64,000 nt of DNA from Beaufortia kweichowensis (lineage: Eukaryota; Chordata; Actinopteri; Cypriniformes; Gastromyzontidae). A model generated the notes under the pieces. It was not told the origin of the DNA and ran no database searches. It was given only the letters and a program-made list of their open reading frames with translations. Positions 37,437-51,400 of this stretch are shown one piece after another; position 1 is the first letter of the stretch, and each line of letters starts with the position of its first letter. The stretch spans positions 5,819,351 to 5,883,350 of the forward strand of contig CM032801.1 in assembly GCA_019155185.1 (NCBI GenBank), read 5' to 3'. Both the position numbers and the translations under genes were made by a program.

Positions 37437-40400
37437 TCAGTGGTGCACCTCGTTCGCAATAAGGCTGTCCTCCCCTGACTGGAAGTCGCCCTCGTTCACC
37501 GCTTCCTCGTCCTGCGAGGAGCCCTGCCCCTCCTCGCTGCCCGTCTCGTCTGAGTTCGGCTCCTGCAGGACCTGGGCCACGTATGTCTGCTGAGAAAGAA
37601 AGAAACAGTGTGAGGTTTGATTTAACAAATTTAACACAAACTAGAGAAATGAAGTTGTTGACCTATTTTAAGTTTTTACATTGCACAGCATCATTTAACA
37701 ATTTTCATTTCAAAATTTTGTGTGGGAACTTACCACAGACTTGACAGGTGGAGAGGAGCCCGGTGGCCGTCCATTGTCCACGCCGTCCATGTCAATCTGT
37801 AGAGGACATTAGAGAAAAAGGACTATAAGAATTTTGTGCTAGACTGAAAAATCCAAAAGCTCAGACAGACAGAGCTGTTTCTGACCTTGTAGTTGTGCGC
37901 ACTGAGGTATTTAAAATGACCGAAGACGACGTGCGAGAGGCAGATGATGATGGTGATGATCAGAACTATGAAGGTAAACATCGATGTCGGAGCAGAGAAA
38001 TCTTAAAAACAAGAGAAAGAGAGAGTCTGTATGGGCAGCTCACTGGGATTTGAAACACACTCCATGTTTAGTATCGTCTTACTTGTGCGGACAGTAGAGA
38101 AGAAGAGCAGCCAGAAGAGGCAGAGGATGGGTGCGGCCACCACCTGGTTCACAGCTCCAGAGTGAATTTTCTTATCCAGTTTTGAGGGCAGGTAGGCGTA
38201 ATACATGTTGTACCTGTCCACCAGGTGTTTCAGTAGCATGTACATCAGACCTGCAGACACAAATAAAACAATCGATTAGGAACAATCTCAAAATGAAGAT
38301 GTTAGGATTATGACTTGGTTGTAGTTGACTAAAAGCTGTTTGTTTTGTGATTATAGAATAAGGATTTATCACTTTCTACAAAAATATAAAGACTGTAATC
38401 TTACTAATGCAATATTTGAGTTATGCAAAAAATAAGAACAAGAATGTAAAAAAGTTTATTCAACATTTCAACGCGTTCCAAACCAGTGCTCACCAAATGG
38501 TACAATAATGGGGCAGGTGATGCTGTAGGTCATGACCACAGTGAAAACATTCATCATCCAGGCGTAAGCAGCTCCAAACTGGAATTCGTATGCTTGATGC
38601 TGTGACATAGAACATCACAATATAACTGACAACCAGAGAATATTGAAACAGTGACACGATACGGTCCTGTTAATCAGACAATACAATGTCAATACGATGT
38701 CAATCTGTAACAGACCTTCTTAACGTTGCGTCTCTCAGCAGCCGAGCGTGCCAGGCAAAGACGGATCATGTACATGAGGAAGTAAGGAATGCGTAACAGG
38801 TCCATTGCGTTACCGATGAAAGCAGACGCGATGACATAGTTGACAAAGAAAGCTCCGTTATCCGGCAGAAAGACACACCTGACGGATGAAAACAAACAGT
38901 ATGCACATGAACCGCATGCTCTTAATCTGGAATTTGTAACTATTTATGATATTTTAGAGTTTATTGGTTGTAATAATCTCTCACGGACGTACTCAAATCG
39001 CACTTTTGCCTCTTCCAGGAATTTCTTGTCAAAGAGCCAGCGAAAGAACAGATCCAAACTGCATTAAGAAAAAAAATGTTGAAAACTTTAGTACAAAAAC
39101 CAGCTAATTCCTTAATGCAAACAAAGCATTTTATTGGCTTTGAAACAATGTAATAAATATTATCCGTTCCATAGACTCAACAGTCTTTTCGTGTCCTCAT
39201 TTTTGTGATAAGCAAATCAAGAATGTGTTTATTTTACAAGAAATAACTAAATAAACAAAGAAGATGCCTCAGGCATGAAAAAAACATGCTAAATAAAAAC
39301 TTGAGATATTATGTAAATGTGCTACACCACATCAATAATAACATTTTTAAATTGGGCATGTGCAAAAATATACCTGCTGAGTCCAAGAGATGGCAGCAGA
39401 AGAACCATGAAGATGAGGAAGGTATAACATTTGTGCATGGTGGTCCTGTTCTCTCCAGATCTGATGGGCAAAGAATTCGTGTTAATCTACAGCTCTATAC
39501 AGTCGAAACAGTACGTCCTCATTTAGACCGGAGGAGTGGAAGATCGACTCTGTACCGTGTCCAGTGAGCCTCGAAGAAGGCGGAGTAGTAGACGATGGTG
39601 GGGAGGAGGGCCGAGAAGCACCACAACAGCAGGGTGGGGAAGAACTGGGTGATGATCGGATTCTGAAGGAGCAGACAGAAGGGGGCGGAGCATGAGTTAC
39701 AGGATCGTGACACGACAGACTGTGAAAGACATTCAGTGGGTTTAACAGAGCGCTTACGTTCAAGTACTCCACAGGTTTGGTGACGTTGAACTTGTCCATG
39801 GTGGAGATGATGATAGCGGGGGTGGTGAGGAAGAAGAGAAGGATGAAGAGCAGACAGTTGATGATGAAGCAGCGAACCCACCACTTCAACCCACCGGTGG
39901 AAAGGTGCTCCCTGTTGAGAACAACAACATAGTAAATGACTATACTAGATAATCTGAGGACATAGTATTAATTAGTATAAATTAGTATTAAGGGCATCGT
40001 TGAGGGTGTAGGTGTTGTTACCAGTAGACGTTTTGTGGATCTGGAGCGTATGTGACGGTCCAGTTATAGGTGTTGAGGATACAGCTGAAGGGAGAGGACT
40101 TGGGTTCACGCCGGCAGTGAGATCCGTGACACTGACATGCATTAAAGTCCTTCAGGATGCTGGGAAAATGAACAAACATGGGTATGACCTGGAAAAACTG
40201 TGGCAATACAAATCAAAACCCCAGAAAATTGTGAGTCAGAAAATGTAACCTTGTCTGTGATATTTAGCCTTAAGTCTCAAAATCTAATGATGAGCCATTA
40301 AAATAACAAAACTAACAAATGTGTGTTTATTGCTGTCATTAAAAGTTTTTTCTGATAGATTTACAGATACAGTACTATTTTTATTCACAATACTGAAATT

Positions 40401-43400
40401 AATGACTTTATTGATACTAAGTTTTATTATTTTACAGGGAAAAAGTGGAAGTTGGTTTCCTTAACATTGATTTCAATCTTTGACATAGTCTTAGTCATTA
40501 TTAAAGATTTCACGGTTATTTTTCACAGAATGTTCCTTCTGTGATTGATGATTTTATGTAAAAAACAATAAATCACAAAAAATAGCTTAAGATGGATTTT
40601 CATAGACTGTGTCCAGGATTACTGATGTTATAGAAACATATGAGAACATTTTATTGAAAATAAAAGATAATTCAAACTATTCTCTAATGAATAAACCATA
40701 GTAATATTATGGTACTGAGATTACAATCAAACAAAAAGTCTGTTGGACATACAGTGCTGTCATGGCTTCATTCTGAAGGTAACGAAAGCCATGCCCAAAG
40801 GTTTAGTGTTGACTTTCTCTCTCTCTTTTCTGTATTCCTCCTTCAGCTTGGCTTCTAGTTTAGTGTAGTAGTTCACAGCCTCTTCCTGCAAAGAGATCCA
40901 ATAATAACATTCGTTTGAGTTTGTGTCTTTTAGTCCATGTGTTTTAGCATGTTTACAAATTGACAAAATGATCGTGTATCTAACTGTATTCAATGCCTTC
41001 TACGCAGTACACGTGAACATCAGGAGTTTGTTTTTGTCACACATTACAGTCTCTGTCCAGCAGAGGGGGGTGTTAGAGAAGAACAGAGAAGCTGGTTTGT
41101 TTTATGAGCTGATTTTCAGTAGTAGACAAAATCTAATCTCTGTTCAATACGACTGTCTACTTTGGTTTTAAAGTCCAGCTTCAACTATATAGATTGTTGT
41201 CAGAGAGAAGTGCAAACAACTGTAGATGCATGTGCAGACTATGCAAAAAGAAAAAATATCAGGAGGCTCACATAACTAGCTGATGATAGAAGAGAAGAGT
41301 TGTGTAATTATGAGGATTTACTTTTTAAATACGTTATGACGAGCTAATGTTTTTAAGCATTTGTGCGCCTCTAGACATGCACACAAAGGCATAAAAGGAT
41401 GTGATGCATGCAGAGCTCCCATGAGCCTCGGCGTGTCTCTGACCTGCTCACAGCCCTTGATGATGCAGCAGCAGAGATGACCGCAGGGTTTGGGGTTGAT
41501 CATAGTGGGCATGTGCTCTTTGGCCATCAGGTCCGTGTAGAACTTTTTGCTGCGTTCGGCTTTTTTCCTGTACACGATAAAGTCAAAAGTTATGATGACC
41601 AAAAAAGATTTAGATTGTGTAGCATGTTAGCGTATGTAATGCTTAGCGTATGTAGTGCAGACTGAATCTTTTCTCAGTTGTGTACCTTTCAGACTCCAGA
41701 GACATGAGCTTGGCAACGTCATAGCAAATGCGTGCATCCAGAACGACACAGTTTTCATACGCCTGCCTGTGTATTAAAACAAAAAGAAACCAAAATTGAA
41801 TGAGAGGCATGTGTACAAATCCCACATAAAAGTCTTGTTAGCTCTAGGAGCTGTAAAAACTCTAATGTAGAAGACAGCAAAGCTAATTTTCATTTCTCCT
41901 TGAACGTGACATTGAAACATAGGGTCGATAGAATCAGACCACACTAATCAGACTACATTATTTCATAAAGCCAAGAGCCGCCCACTGAGACAGGAAGACA
42001 CGTCTGACAGGCAAGTCATATGACCAGCAGTTTTTTATGTTACACTTGTGGGTGGGTTAGTCTGCAATCAATGATGCCACAAAAAAAATAAAACTGGTAC
42101 GCTTTTTAAATAATGACACAGCCGTCTCTGTGAAAGACTACAATAAAGACATTAGTAGAGAAGGTGATGTAAGTGATGTAACAATCGTATCAATTTGTAA
42201 AGCAAACTTTGCAGCTCACTGGCATACTGATATAAACCCGCAGTAGGCGATTGGACGACTGGAACTGACAGATCATTTCGGTCAGACGGTCTGTGGGTGT
42301 GTCGTCTGAGTCGACATGAGATGAAAAGCAGACTACAATCTGTTCAGAGACGCCAGTGAGACTGAACCCTGTTCTTTAATGTTGCTCTACACATCCTGCC
42401 CTCTCTCTCTCTCTCTTTTCTCTTAAGGTCTCATTCTACAAAATCTAAAAATACTTTTATTGCTCCCAAACATACAACCAGCGGCAAAAGCATTTAGATA
42501 AAATAACAATGAGTTAATGAATATAAAAATGTTCTGGATGCAAAAAAATTCACATATGCTGTACAGAGACAACCAAAATGAGGCATAAACCCCTTATGAT
42601 GGATAAAAAGAAAAATAAGATGCGTGTTTTCAGCAGGAAAAACTCACTCGAAATGCTGCTTGATCTGACTCTCATCTGCATACTTTGCAATTCCATTAAT
42701 GAATAAAGTGCGCTTCACCTGAAAACATATTCAACGTGGAGACATCAGAGAACAGTTCAGCAAATCATTTCAACCATAAAATCAATAGATGTTCACCGTA
42801 ACACCCATTAGCAGAAAAATATTGTGCAGCACAACTGTGGATCTTAGTACAAAGTAGATATTGTCGTTTTTTACATTAGGTACAGTAGTATTACAGTAGA
42901 GATAATACAAATCATGTTTATATCTCAATACAAACCACACAACTTTGTTTTTACGTTTTTTAAATTAAATTATTATTTATGCAGTCAACCATAACTAAAG
43001 TATAGAGATTTTTGAATTAAAGAACAAAGATTTGAAAGCAAAAATAGGAAGCCTGTATTTTTTGTTGAAGTACTCACCAAGTCATCCTCTTTGTAGTGCA
43101 TCTTTGATGTGTGTCTCCTCATGCTGTACACCGTCATTAACAAATACAAGAAGGCAAATATAGTGTGCAGCCAAAGAAGATTATTTCTGAAAGAGAGACA
43201 AAAACAAAAAGTGAATAGAATCATTCACCATCATATGCATGTATAATTATAATGAATACATTTTTACACTGAAATTAAACAACAAAATCCTTCAATCTTT
43301 AATATATTTCTACCATGAAAAAATAAAACAATTACATGTATGGTGGTTGACATTGTTTTGTCAATTTAGCATGAAAAACTTTTATTATGAAATATATTTA

Positions 43401-46400
43401 TCATTGTATTCGGACAGAATAAATCGATTGGACTAGTGTGGAGCCCCACGCCTTCCACAGATGACATATATTTATAAAAACCACTTTATTTAATGACTGC
43501 TATCAGGATGTAAAAAGTTTTTGGAAAGAATGGCCTACCCTGCCGCTAAATTGGCTATTGTAGTTCTCCCAAAACTATAGGCATTATTTCCTGCAGAGAG
43601 AAAAGGAAAGAAACAGGTCATAAATTAGTCTGATCTCAGTCACATGAAACTCATTGCAATATTAAGATGTGTAATACTAGATGACTCATTCGTGAACTCA
43701 CCTAATAGGTCTCCTGAAAAGTTGACTGGCAGGACGATACCCACGGAGAGCACGCCCACCACCACCAACAGACCAATGATGTGCCGCTGGAACGAGAGGT
43801 AGTGGACAGCGTCCTCGCCACACTTCTCCCTGATCTCATCATCCCTAAAAAACACAGCAGTATACCGCCCACATCGGTCACAACACTTTTTTTCTCTACC
43901 CGCATTAATGGACAACATTAACATGTATAGTAGTTGCCATTAAAAAGTGAAGCAGAAGCTCAGATAACTCACTTTATCCTGAAGATCGCGGTCAGCCAGG
44001 AACAGAAACCCTACAACACAGAGACACATCGTCACATGTATGACATTTAAACTGTTGTGTGCTGCTCATCCTGACAATAAAAAAAGATTTACAGTATCTA
44101 ATGCAGTTTTAGAAGTTAAAGCACGTGACATATTTTGACATAAGTGCTATTATTACAGACCGACAGATGACAGACAGATGCAAACAAAAGTGCATTATGA
44201 GATCCACAGATACAGCATGTGTACTTTTAAACACACGTGTGAGTGTTAGAAATAAAGTAATAGACAGCAAGAAAGATTTAGGCTTAATGTTAAAAACAGC
44301 ATACTGCTATACTACTATATTAACTCCTTTTTGATACCTTATTTGATCAGACATTTTTACATAAAACCAGATTAAACACGCTAAATAGCCCCTTTCAAAG
44401 AGAGTAACTGGACACCACTCTCTGAATTAAACATGCGACACTTTTATTAATAACTAATAGGTGGTACACAGGATAAACGGCACAAACAAAGCCATTAGTA
44501 GACACAACGATCACAATGATCATGCAAGCTACTTACGTTGTCTCTTTGGTCAAAGTCGACCGAGCTGGATACAGAGGTAAGACGCTCGTATCGAGAGTCG
44601 GCGGGCGTCTGCGTAGCGGAAGCCACGCTAAACACAAACACACATTGTCAAACACACTGCCTTACAAAGCAACACATATAAGCCCTTGTGTAAGCGTACA
44701 GTCAATTCATGGCATGCCACTTTCATTTCAATAGTTACAATGTCTTGTTATTTTTTATTTTGTGCTTTTATGGGTTTTACCTTCTTAATTTTTGTGTTAA
44801 AATACAGCTTTTTAAATTTCAGAATTTTGTCAATTCTTTAACAAAACACCAAATGTTACTGATAATTGATCATGTTTTGGAAATAAAGCTGTTATGTAAA
44901 TGTATTGTTACACCTCCGGACATCATCATACATTGGGCATGCAGCAATAAATGACTGTTCGTATACACGTTTAAAATTAGCAACAGTGGCTAAAAAACAC
45001 GTTACACACAGATTGTTCACAAACTGCAGGAAACCTAGAAAACAGATAAAAGTGCAGAAACAAGGGAGTAAGTTTAAAATGAGAGCATTAAGCAGAGAAA
45101 GAGTCAACAACTGTATGGCACAGCAGCCCCAAAAAGTATTGAACATTATAATTGCAAATGACGTATAAACGTCATTGCATTAGATAAAAATACCAAACGA
45201 AATACTTCTTGAAGCCACTGGATGTCATTCTCTACCAATAACTACATTATCCACACACATTTGGGCGGATTCTAGAGGAGTTTGATTCTCAGGACACGAG
45301 AGTTTGACAAAACCAACCGATCAAACAACTGGACAAATCACAGGTATCCATCAAACTATGTTTTTACGATACACAGGTGAGTTATATCCTATACGTTTTA
45401 CCTCTCCCTGTACGCCTCTTCCCTGTGGGACCTATAAGGGGCTAAAACCCTGGCCAGATAGTGCACGCTTAAAAGGAATTGAACACATATTAAATATTTA
45501 AAGGTAAAGTAAATATATTACGGTATAATACTTTTTTATATGTTAATTTAATGCACAGAGACTTTTTGATGTTTTGAAAACATTGTTCTGTTCATTCAAA
45601 CCAATAGCGAAAAATGACCCATTTCACCTTTAAAGTCACAATTATGATGATGTACACGATTAAATTTACTAGCTCAGGAACATCATGCTGACAAAAGCTT
45701 CTCTGAGAAAGAAGAAAATGTAAAAGCTTTGAAAAACCCAGAAGGGGCAAGTGTGCAACCAGCAACAGATAGACAGCATTCACCCCAAATCCACCTGATA
45801 GATCTCACAGCAGAGAGGAAAGAGCTGAGACATACTAAAAACAAAACATACTATTCCTGCTCATCCAGGCGCTGGTACTGCTGGCTCCGCCTACTAAAAA
45901 TAATAAGATTCATGCATGATGAGTTTATGTTACAGACAGTGTAATGACAAATACCTGAGATCATTGATTCACAGGAAGTTTCCAGCACTCAATTAAGATG
46001 CATTCAAGACATTATTTTGACATGGCATTAGCTATAAATTAATTCAAAAGTGTAAACAAGCAAAATCCCAGTTAGTTAGACCCCTAAACGAATCAATTGA
46101 TTGACGTTAATACAATAGTAGCATGAACCTGCCATGTTGGAGGTTGATTTAAAAAGTGACTGAATGCAACTGAACTGAATGTTAGTTGCTCCTAACATCC
46201 AGAGGATGAATTTAAGCCACAGGTTGTGTTGGCCTAAATGAGGAGTAACCCTCTCAAAGATAGGATGTAAAAAGAGCAGGTGATGTGATGGGAAATTTGT
46301 AGATAAAAAGCCTGGAAAATGATCACACACATACACACAAAGACAAAACACAAAAGCCTAAAACAGAATCACTCCTGGAAGCCTATAATCATTAATATAG

Positions 46401-47861
46401 ACATACACACAACAAACCAAATACACACAAACAAACACACGCACGCACACACAAATAAAAAATCCATACAACCAAACACACAAGACACACACATATAAAC
46501 AAACATACGGGCAAACACATGCACACAACTACACACATTTGGTGTTCACAGTGTATTGAAACCTGTGTACACACACGCACGCACGCACGCCACTCAAACC
46601 AGTTTCCAATCTAAGGATGTGAGGGTGATTGAAATGTGAGGTCAGATTACTAATGGAATAAGACTCACTGGCTGAGTTTTTGGGAAAGCAGAGGCATTTG
46701 ATCTGAAAACCAATCCATTAGCTAAAGCCATTACACAGCTCGTTTCAAAGCACGCTGCTTACTCGCTACATCCCACACAACACACACATTCTTACACAGG
46801 CAGTTTTTCTCTAACTGGCCACATCAGAGGGCCTGTGTCAGGATCAAGTGACCAGCTGCATATATTTAGTCTGACAGTCCCAGCAGGCCCAGAGAATGTT
46901 ACTCAATGCAGGAGAGTGGAGTGTTTGTTTGGGGTTACATCAGGGCCAGGAGCAGCAGGCGCTCGGTGCGTGACTCGAGCCAGCGTGCTGCGTTACTGCA
47001 GACAGCTGAAGAAGCAATATGTGCCAAAGGACATGTGTCCCTCTATTTGCTGCCGTTTAGGTATGTGAAATACTGGCCTGTATATTATTCACTATAACAC
47101 CAGGAATGTGTATTAAAAAAGAAACAGTTTTGATTACTTATTATTCATTAGTTATCAAAATATAATTTTTTTACCTGTCAGCATCGGAAACCAACGCGAG
47201 GCGGCCATAATCCCACGCCACCTTCCTCAATACTGAGAACACGCTCAGCAGCACCTGAAGGGCACAGAACATTTAACTTTACACAAAATTCCTATCTCAT
47301 TTTACACATGCAAAAATAGGTTCAAAAGAGCTTCAGATAAATCAGCATTCGGCACGCAAATAAAAAAGAACAACGCATTCGTAACATGATAAAACTATTA
47401 TTAAACTAATATCGCATTTCTCATAATAAAAAAACAAACTCGTAACATGGATTATTATCATAATACCAACTATAACACATTAAGCTAAAATAAATTAAAA
47501 ATTAATCCTTACAGACCCACGGACCCTCATTAGACAGATCATTATTCAGAGCATCAGAAACAGAAAAAAACCCTACTTATTCTATAAGACACCTGGCTAA
47601 AATATTGGATATAAATGATGAAATAATCTAGCTAAATGACACACGTAAGTGACAAATACATAAGTGAAACAGAAAAAAAATGATGTAGCGCACCAGGAAG
47701 CACATGAAGTCGAGCGCGAGTACAGTGGGCACTCCTCCGAAGGGCAGACCCTGAAGTACAGTACTGGGGATCCGGCCCGTGTAACACCAGTCCTTGGAAC
47801 TGTTGTTGTGGGAGACCTGCGCTCCTGCCGTAGCAGCCATCGTGTGCCCTGCCATCATCAT
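37437..47861 (-). CDS. tmem63b: Transmembrane protein 63B (OSCA/TMEM63 mechanosensitive cation channel)
   Basis: TMEM63B is a stretch- and hypo-osmosis-activated cation channel of the plasma membrane. Coding exons on the minus strand: 47861-47694, 47254-47175, 45893-45852, 44627-44537, 44010-43973, 43844-43702, 43590-43539, 43186-43078, 42718-42648, 41766-41686, 41567-41444, 40885-40753, 40159-40022, 39911-39758, 39662-39556, 39460-39374, 39058-38993, 38878-38716, 38599-38494, 38250-38083, 38001-37886, 37796-37734 and 37589-37437. The total is 2453 nt, one short of 818 codons. Seen: STVLQGLPFGGVPTVLALDF at the N-terminus, KKAERS, INPKPCGHLCCC, PIITQFFPTLLLWCFSALLP, FFRWLFDKKFL, VFLPDNGAFFVNYVIASAF, YSITCPIIVPFG and KLDKKIHSGAVNQVVAAPI. 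These match TMEM63B better than TMEM63A or C. Exon 40885-40753 lacks one base (see finding), so the frame as printed breaks after FVTF. Every other junction keeps phase, so a sequencing error or rare allele is more likely than an old pseudogene. Confidence 0.94.
40244..40613. repeat. MITE-like element, copy 2, in tmem63b intron
   Basis: It starts TGTAACCTTGTCTGTGA and ends near CATAGACTGTGTCC. The interior shares TCTCAAAATCTAATGATGAG and GATGATTTTATGTA with the other copies. It carries an extra internal stretch of about 120 nt relative to copies 1 and 3. Confidence 0.6.
45852..45893 (-). other. 42-nt phase-symmetric exon of tmem63b
   Basis: The acceptor ATTTTTAG and donor GTATG flank 42 nt with 1 + 39 + 2 phasing. 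The encoded residues are SRRSQQYQRLDEQEY when joined to its neighbours. Skipping it keeps the frame, so it can serve as a cassette exon. It lies in the cytosolic segment after the first TM helix. Confidence 0.75.
46395..46595. repeat. (CA)n / CACACG-rich tract in tmem63b intron
   Basis: CA-dominated sequence ends in a short (GCAC)n run at 46574-46590. It is an interrupted microsatellite on the strand opposite to the transcript. Confidence 0.8.
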
Positions 47862-47954
47862 CCTCAGTACTCCTGCATCCTTACACAGAACCTGTTAGGA
47901 GACAACAGAAATATATGATGTGCTTCTTATACACTGCTCCAGCGACACACATAC

Positions 47955-48000
47955 TAATGCTTGAATGCACCGTAAGTTGCTTTGGATAAAGGCGTAAAGT
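47955..48000 (+). repeat. SINE 3'-tail fragment
   Basis: The sequence TTGAATGCACCGTAAGTTGC and then TTTGGATAAAGGCGTAAA matches the tail region of the SINE copy at 57450-57580. Confidence 0.6.
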
Positions 48001-48307
48001 GTGAAGAACTGGCATGTGTCACTTTGTTTTGATCAAAAAGATTACTATAAAATGATTCACTGATGAGTTGCCATACTTAGACACCAAATAAACACGTGCA
48101 ATCTGACTTCTTTCTTCTAAAATTAAAGAGAACGGTTTTGAAAAGTATGAGACAGGCCAAACCGGTTCTGGTAAGGGGAACAAACCGACAGCGGCGGTGA
48201 ATAACACTGTCTTGCTTCTATACACCCACACACAGCACTCAGCTGGGACAATAGTGTGTTAGGTGTGACCTTATGTAATAGTATAAAAAGCCCTTCAAGC
48301 AGTCAGT

Positions 48308-48428
48308 AAAATGGTTACCCACTCACGCTTATGTCATTTCAAACCTACCTGACTCCCTTTATTCCGTAGAACACCAAATGAAAAGTATATGACAAATTTT
48401 TATTTTTGGATGAACTGCACCTTTAAAA
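48308..48428. repeat. Internally deleted fold-back MITE remnant
   Basis: It shares CACTCACGCTTATGTCATTT, the TACCTGACT block and ATTTTTATTTTTGGATGAAC with the fold-back element at 22612-22915, but lacks the hairpin centre. It lies in the first intron of tmem63b. Confidence 0.55.
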
Positions 48429-48429
48429 G

Positions 48430-51400
48430 ATTTGCAGCCCTGTAAGATGTTTTCTTAAGACCGTGCACGCTGTGCTCTGGCCCAACAGTCACATCTACAG
48501 TCCTCCAGAGAGATCAGCCACGGGACGGCTTGACAATAGACAAACAGAGGTCAGTGGGTTTAGGCTGTTTACAGTAAAATGCGCCAACTGTACAAGAAGC
48601 AAAATGTAAAACTATGAGATTGTACCGTGTATCTCAAAGCCTTCACATTGGCTTGTGAAGTTGTAATGTTTGCAGATGCAGGATTCACAATGGTTTAAGG
48701 AATAGTTCACATGAAATAAATGCTATTCCTTTAAAAGTGATTTCAACAAACCACTTACTTACATTACTTTGATTTAAATCCTACAAAAACACTTACACCA
48801 TCTTTGTAACCTTAAAGTAACGGCATGCTAACTACCCACAACACCCTTGGGCAAAAACTGGTCATGTGCAGCCACATTTATTATACTGCACAAACACGCA
48901 AAGAATCTGCTAAAGCAATACACACACACAATGGCTGTCCAGTGTGCAGCAATGTCCCATCCAAGGTTATGTTAACTGTGCCATCAGAGCTCACGCTTTT
49001 TTTAAATGGAAAATAAACACAGCATATAAGGGTGATGGGGGAAAGTGAGTCACATGCTGCGTTTCTTAACAAACGAATCCTGTGCCAAGCCAGCTGAAGG
49101 ATACACGACTTTAGCACAACCTGTCAATGTCAATGGATTTAAATGAGTTTGACCATATTGTAAATAATATACAAGTTGCTATGATGGTAGGATAATTGCT
49201 AAAGTGTTCCTAGTGGCTTTATTTTGATTATATTATATAAAAAGTGTCAAGAACTGAACTTTGAATTAAATCTTCTAACTGCTACAGAAGTTTAACACCC
49301 GGTTTAACATATCAAAATAAATCTCGATAACTCTAGCAGTCCTCAGCAAGACCCATCTATCTTGGTTAAGAGTCAGAATAATCTTTAGGAGGTTTTGTGG
49401 CAGATGGTTCGGACGCCCCCGCTGTCCTTCTAAACTCAACACTAATGCAGAGCCATGAAAACAAACAGTGCATGATTGCAAACGTTACATGGCTTGTGAC
49501 AGTCAACCTCCAACAAAATTATAGATGCTCATACACTGAAAGCCTTTTTAACGCTCAGACCTGTTGCCATGACAACAGGGCCAGCAGCCGCTTGCAGGAA
49601 ACCTATGAAATAAAGAAATCCCTCAGTGACAAAACCTGGACAATTACCACTTACAGTTTTCTCAACTTAAGGGATTTCTTAGAAGTGCAGCCAGATATTG
49701 TAATTTCCAGGCTGATTAAAACATACTGTTGAGCTGTGCACCTTCTCAGTCTAATATTAATCTGCCTAAATAAATAGTTTCAGGCAAGGACCATAAAGGA
49801 TTATATAACCAACACAATATAAAACACACAGACACAAATTATTCTGCACCCTTCTGCAAGGGTCCTAGACACACCAGTGCTACAGTAGCTTACTGTTTCT
49901 TGTAATCTCTTGTTTCCACTTATTTATGCAGTAAATTGTAAGATAATAAGCAGGATAGTGTACAGTCCTGACAACATCAAGCATATCGTTTTCCTAGCGC
50001 ACTCAAAAGAACATCATGGCTTTGTGATATCGGGATGTATGAGGTTGGCGATGGTAGCGTGATCTTGGCGTGGTAAGGTCGAGCAGTAATTTTGTTACTC
50101 TTTTACCTGATTGTGAGTCATCTGACAGTCAATGAGACAACAGATTCTGAATAATCCCTGGAAACAACAGCAAAGCTTTTGACTTCCTGTAACATGTTGA
50201 CACTTGTTCTGTTCTTAGCTGAACGTTCTGACCTCAACAAGTTTGACAACATCAAAACCCCTGATGTGTTTGTTGTATTTAATTATTAATCCAGCTCACG
50301 ATCTTGCTTTTTCATATAATTGACAGAGCTAATGCACCTTTCTGAACTAGAGAGAAATTATATTCCAGTATGTTCCCTATGGTAATATGGAAACATTCAG
50401 AGCAGTTTCATCAGATGAAACAATCATAGTCTTTCCACAGGTTACGTTATCTTCTAATGGAAAGTCAGCCTTAATGACACCATTTGTGCAAGATTTACTA
50501 CCCCACACTCAGCAAAACTCACAAACTCTTACATAATCTTCATAATAGAGTCTTAGTTTAGGCCAGCAGGTCACCTGCAGCATCTGTTAATATCAGGGAC
50601 AAAATTAAGATTTGACTTTTATTCAGTTCATGAATTGAAAATTGTAATAAATTAAACATTTTTAATAGAAGCGACTGAAGTGAGCGATGTGAAACTGGAA
50701 TAACAGGTAGAGGAATTATTTTACTACAAATGACTTTTTATTTCCTGTTATGCAGAAAACATTCTTCTTATTAACTGATCAGAAATACTCTATGTTCTAT
50801 CTATTAAAACCATGAAATCTTTTACCATCAAATCTTCAATCTTTTGGCCAATTACTAGATCTAAACTGACAGGCTGTAATTCAAATTTACAGCATTTATA
50901 AGTATTTACATGCTACTTATAGAATATTAGCCCTGCCACACGTCACTGGTGAGCTACATCAAGTGAGTGACCTGGAAAAGGTCTTTTGTAATGATTAGAC
51001 ACAAATGAACTTAATGTCATGCTGGACTACATATCAAAGTTTGGCTTTCATGAGAAGGACGGGCAAAACAAAAGCTTTTGATAAGAACTCACAGCGCTGA
51101 TTATCTGTTCCATAGAGAGGTTGTTGACCCCAAGGGTAAATGGGACTATCAATCATTAACCACAATACAACAGTGAAGTAATGCTGGCACGATGTCATCA
51201 TGTTATAGCAGATCTGTAAATATTACATTATGACATAATTTTCAAGGTCAAATAGTTAGCAATTGCTTCATAAACATTATCAGAAACATTCAAGGGAATA
51301 TTAAAAATACTTTACTATACAACTACTATTAATTATTTACTCTTACGGTACTCATTATCTGCTACTGAATTTCAACATCTGTACCAAGATAGCAATGCAA

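Noticed and set aside
38983..38992. Donor GTGAGAG at 38980-38986 for the tmem63b exon starting at 39058
   Set aside because: Using it would add TACGTCC and break the conserved RFECVFLPDN phase. The GTACGT donor just upstream (exon end at 38993) restores it.
40753..40885. tmem63b as a decayed pseudogene
   Set aside because: Only one base is missing. All other exons keep phase, splice sites and conserved motifs, which is not the pattern of an old pseudogene.
49397..49732. 111-codon frame in the tmem63b 5' intron
   Set aside because: No similarity recognised and no flanking splice signals that would connect it to a transcript.
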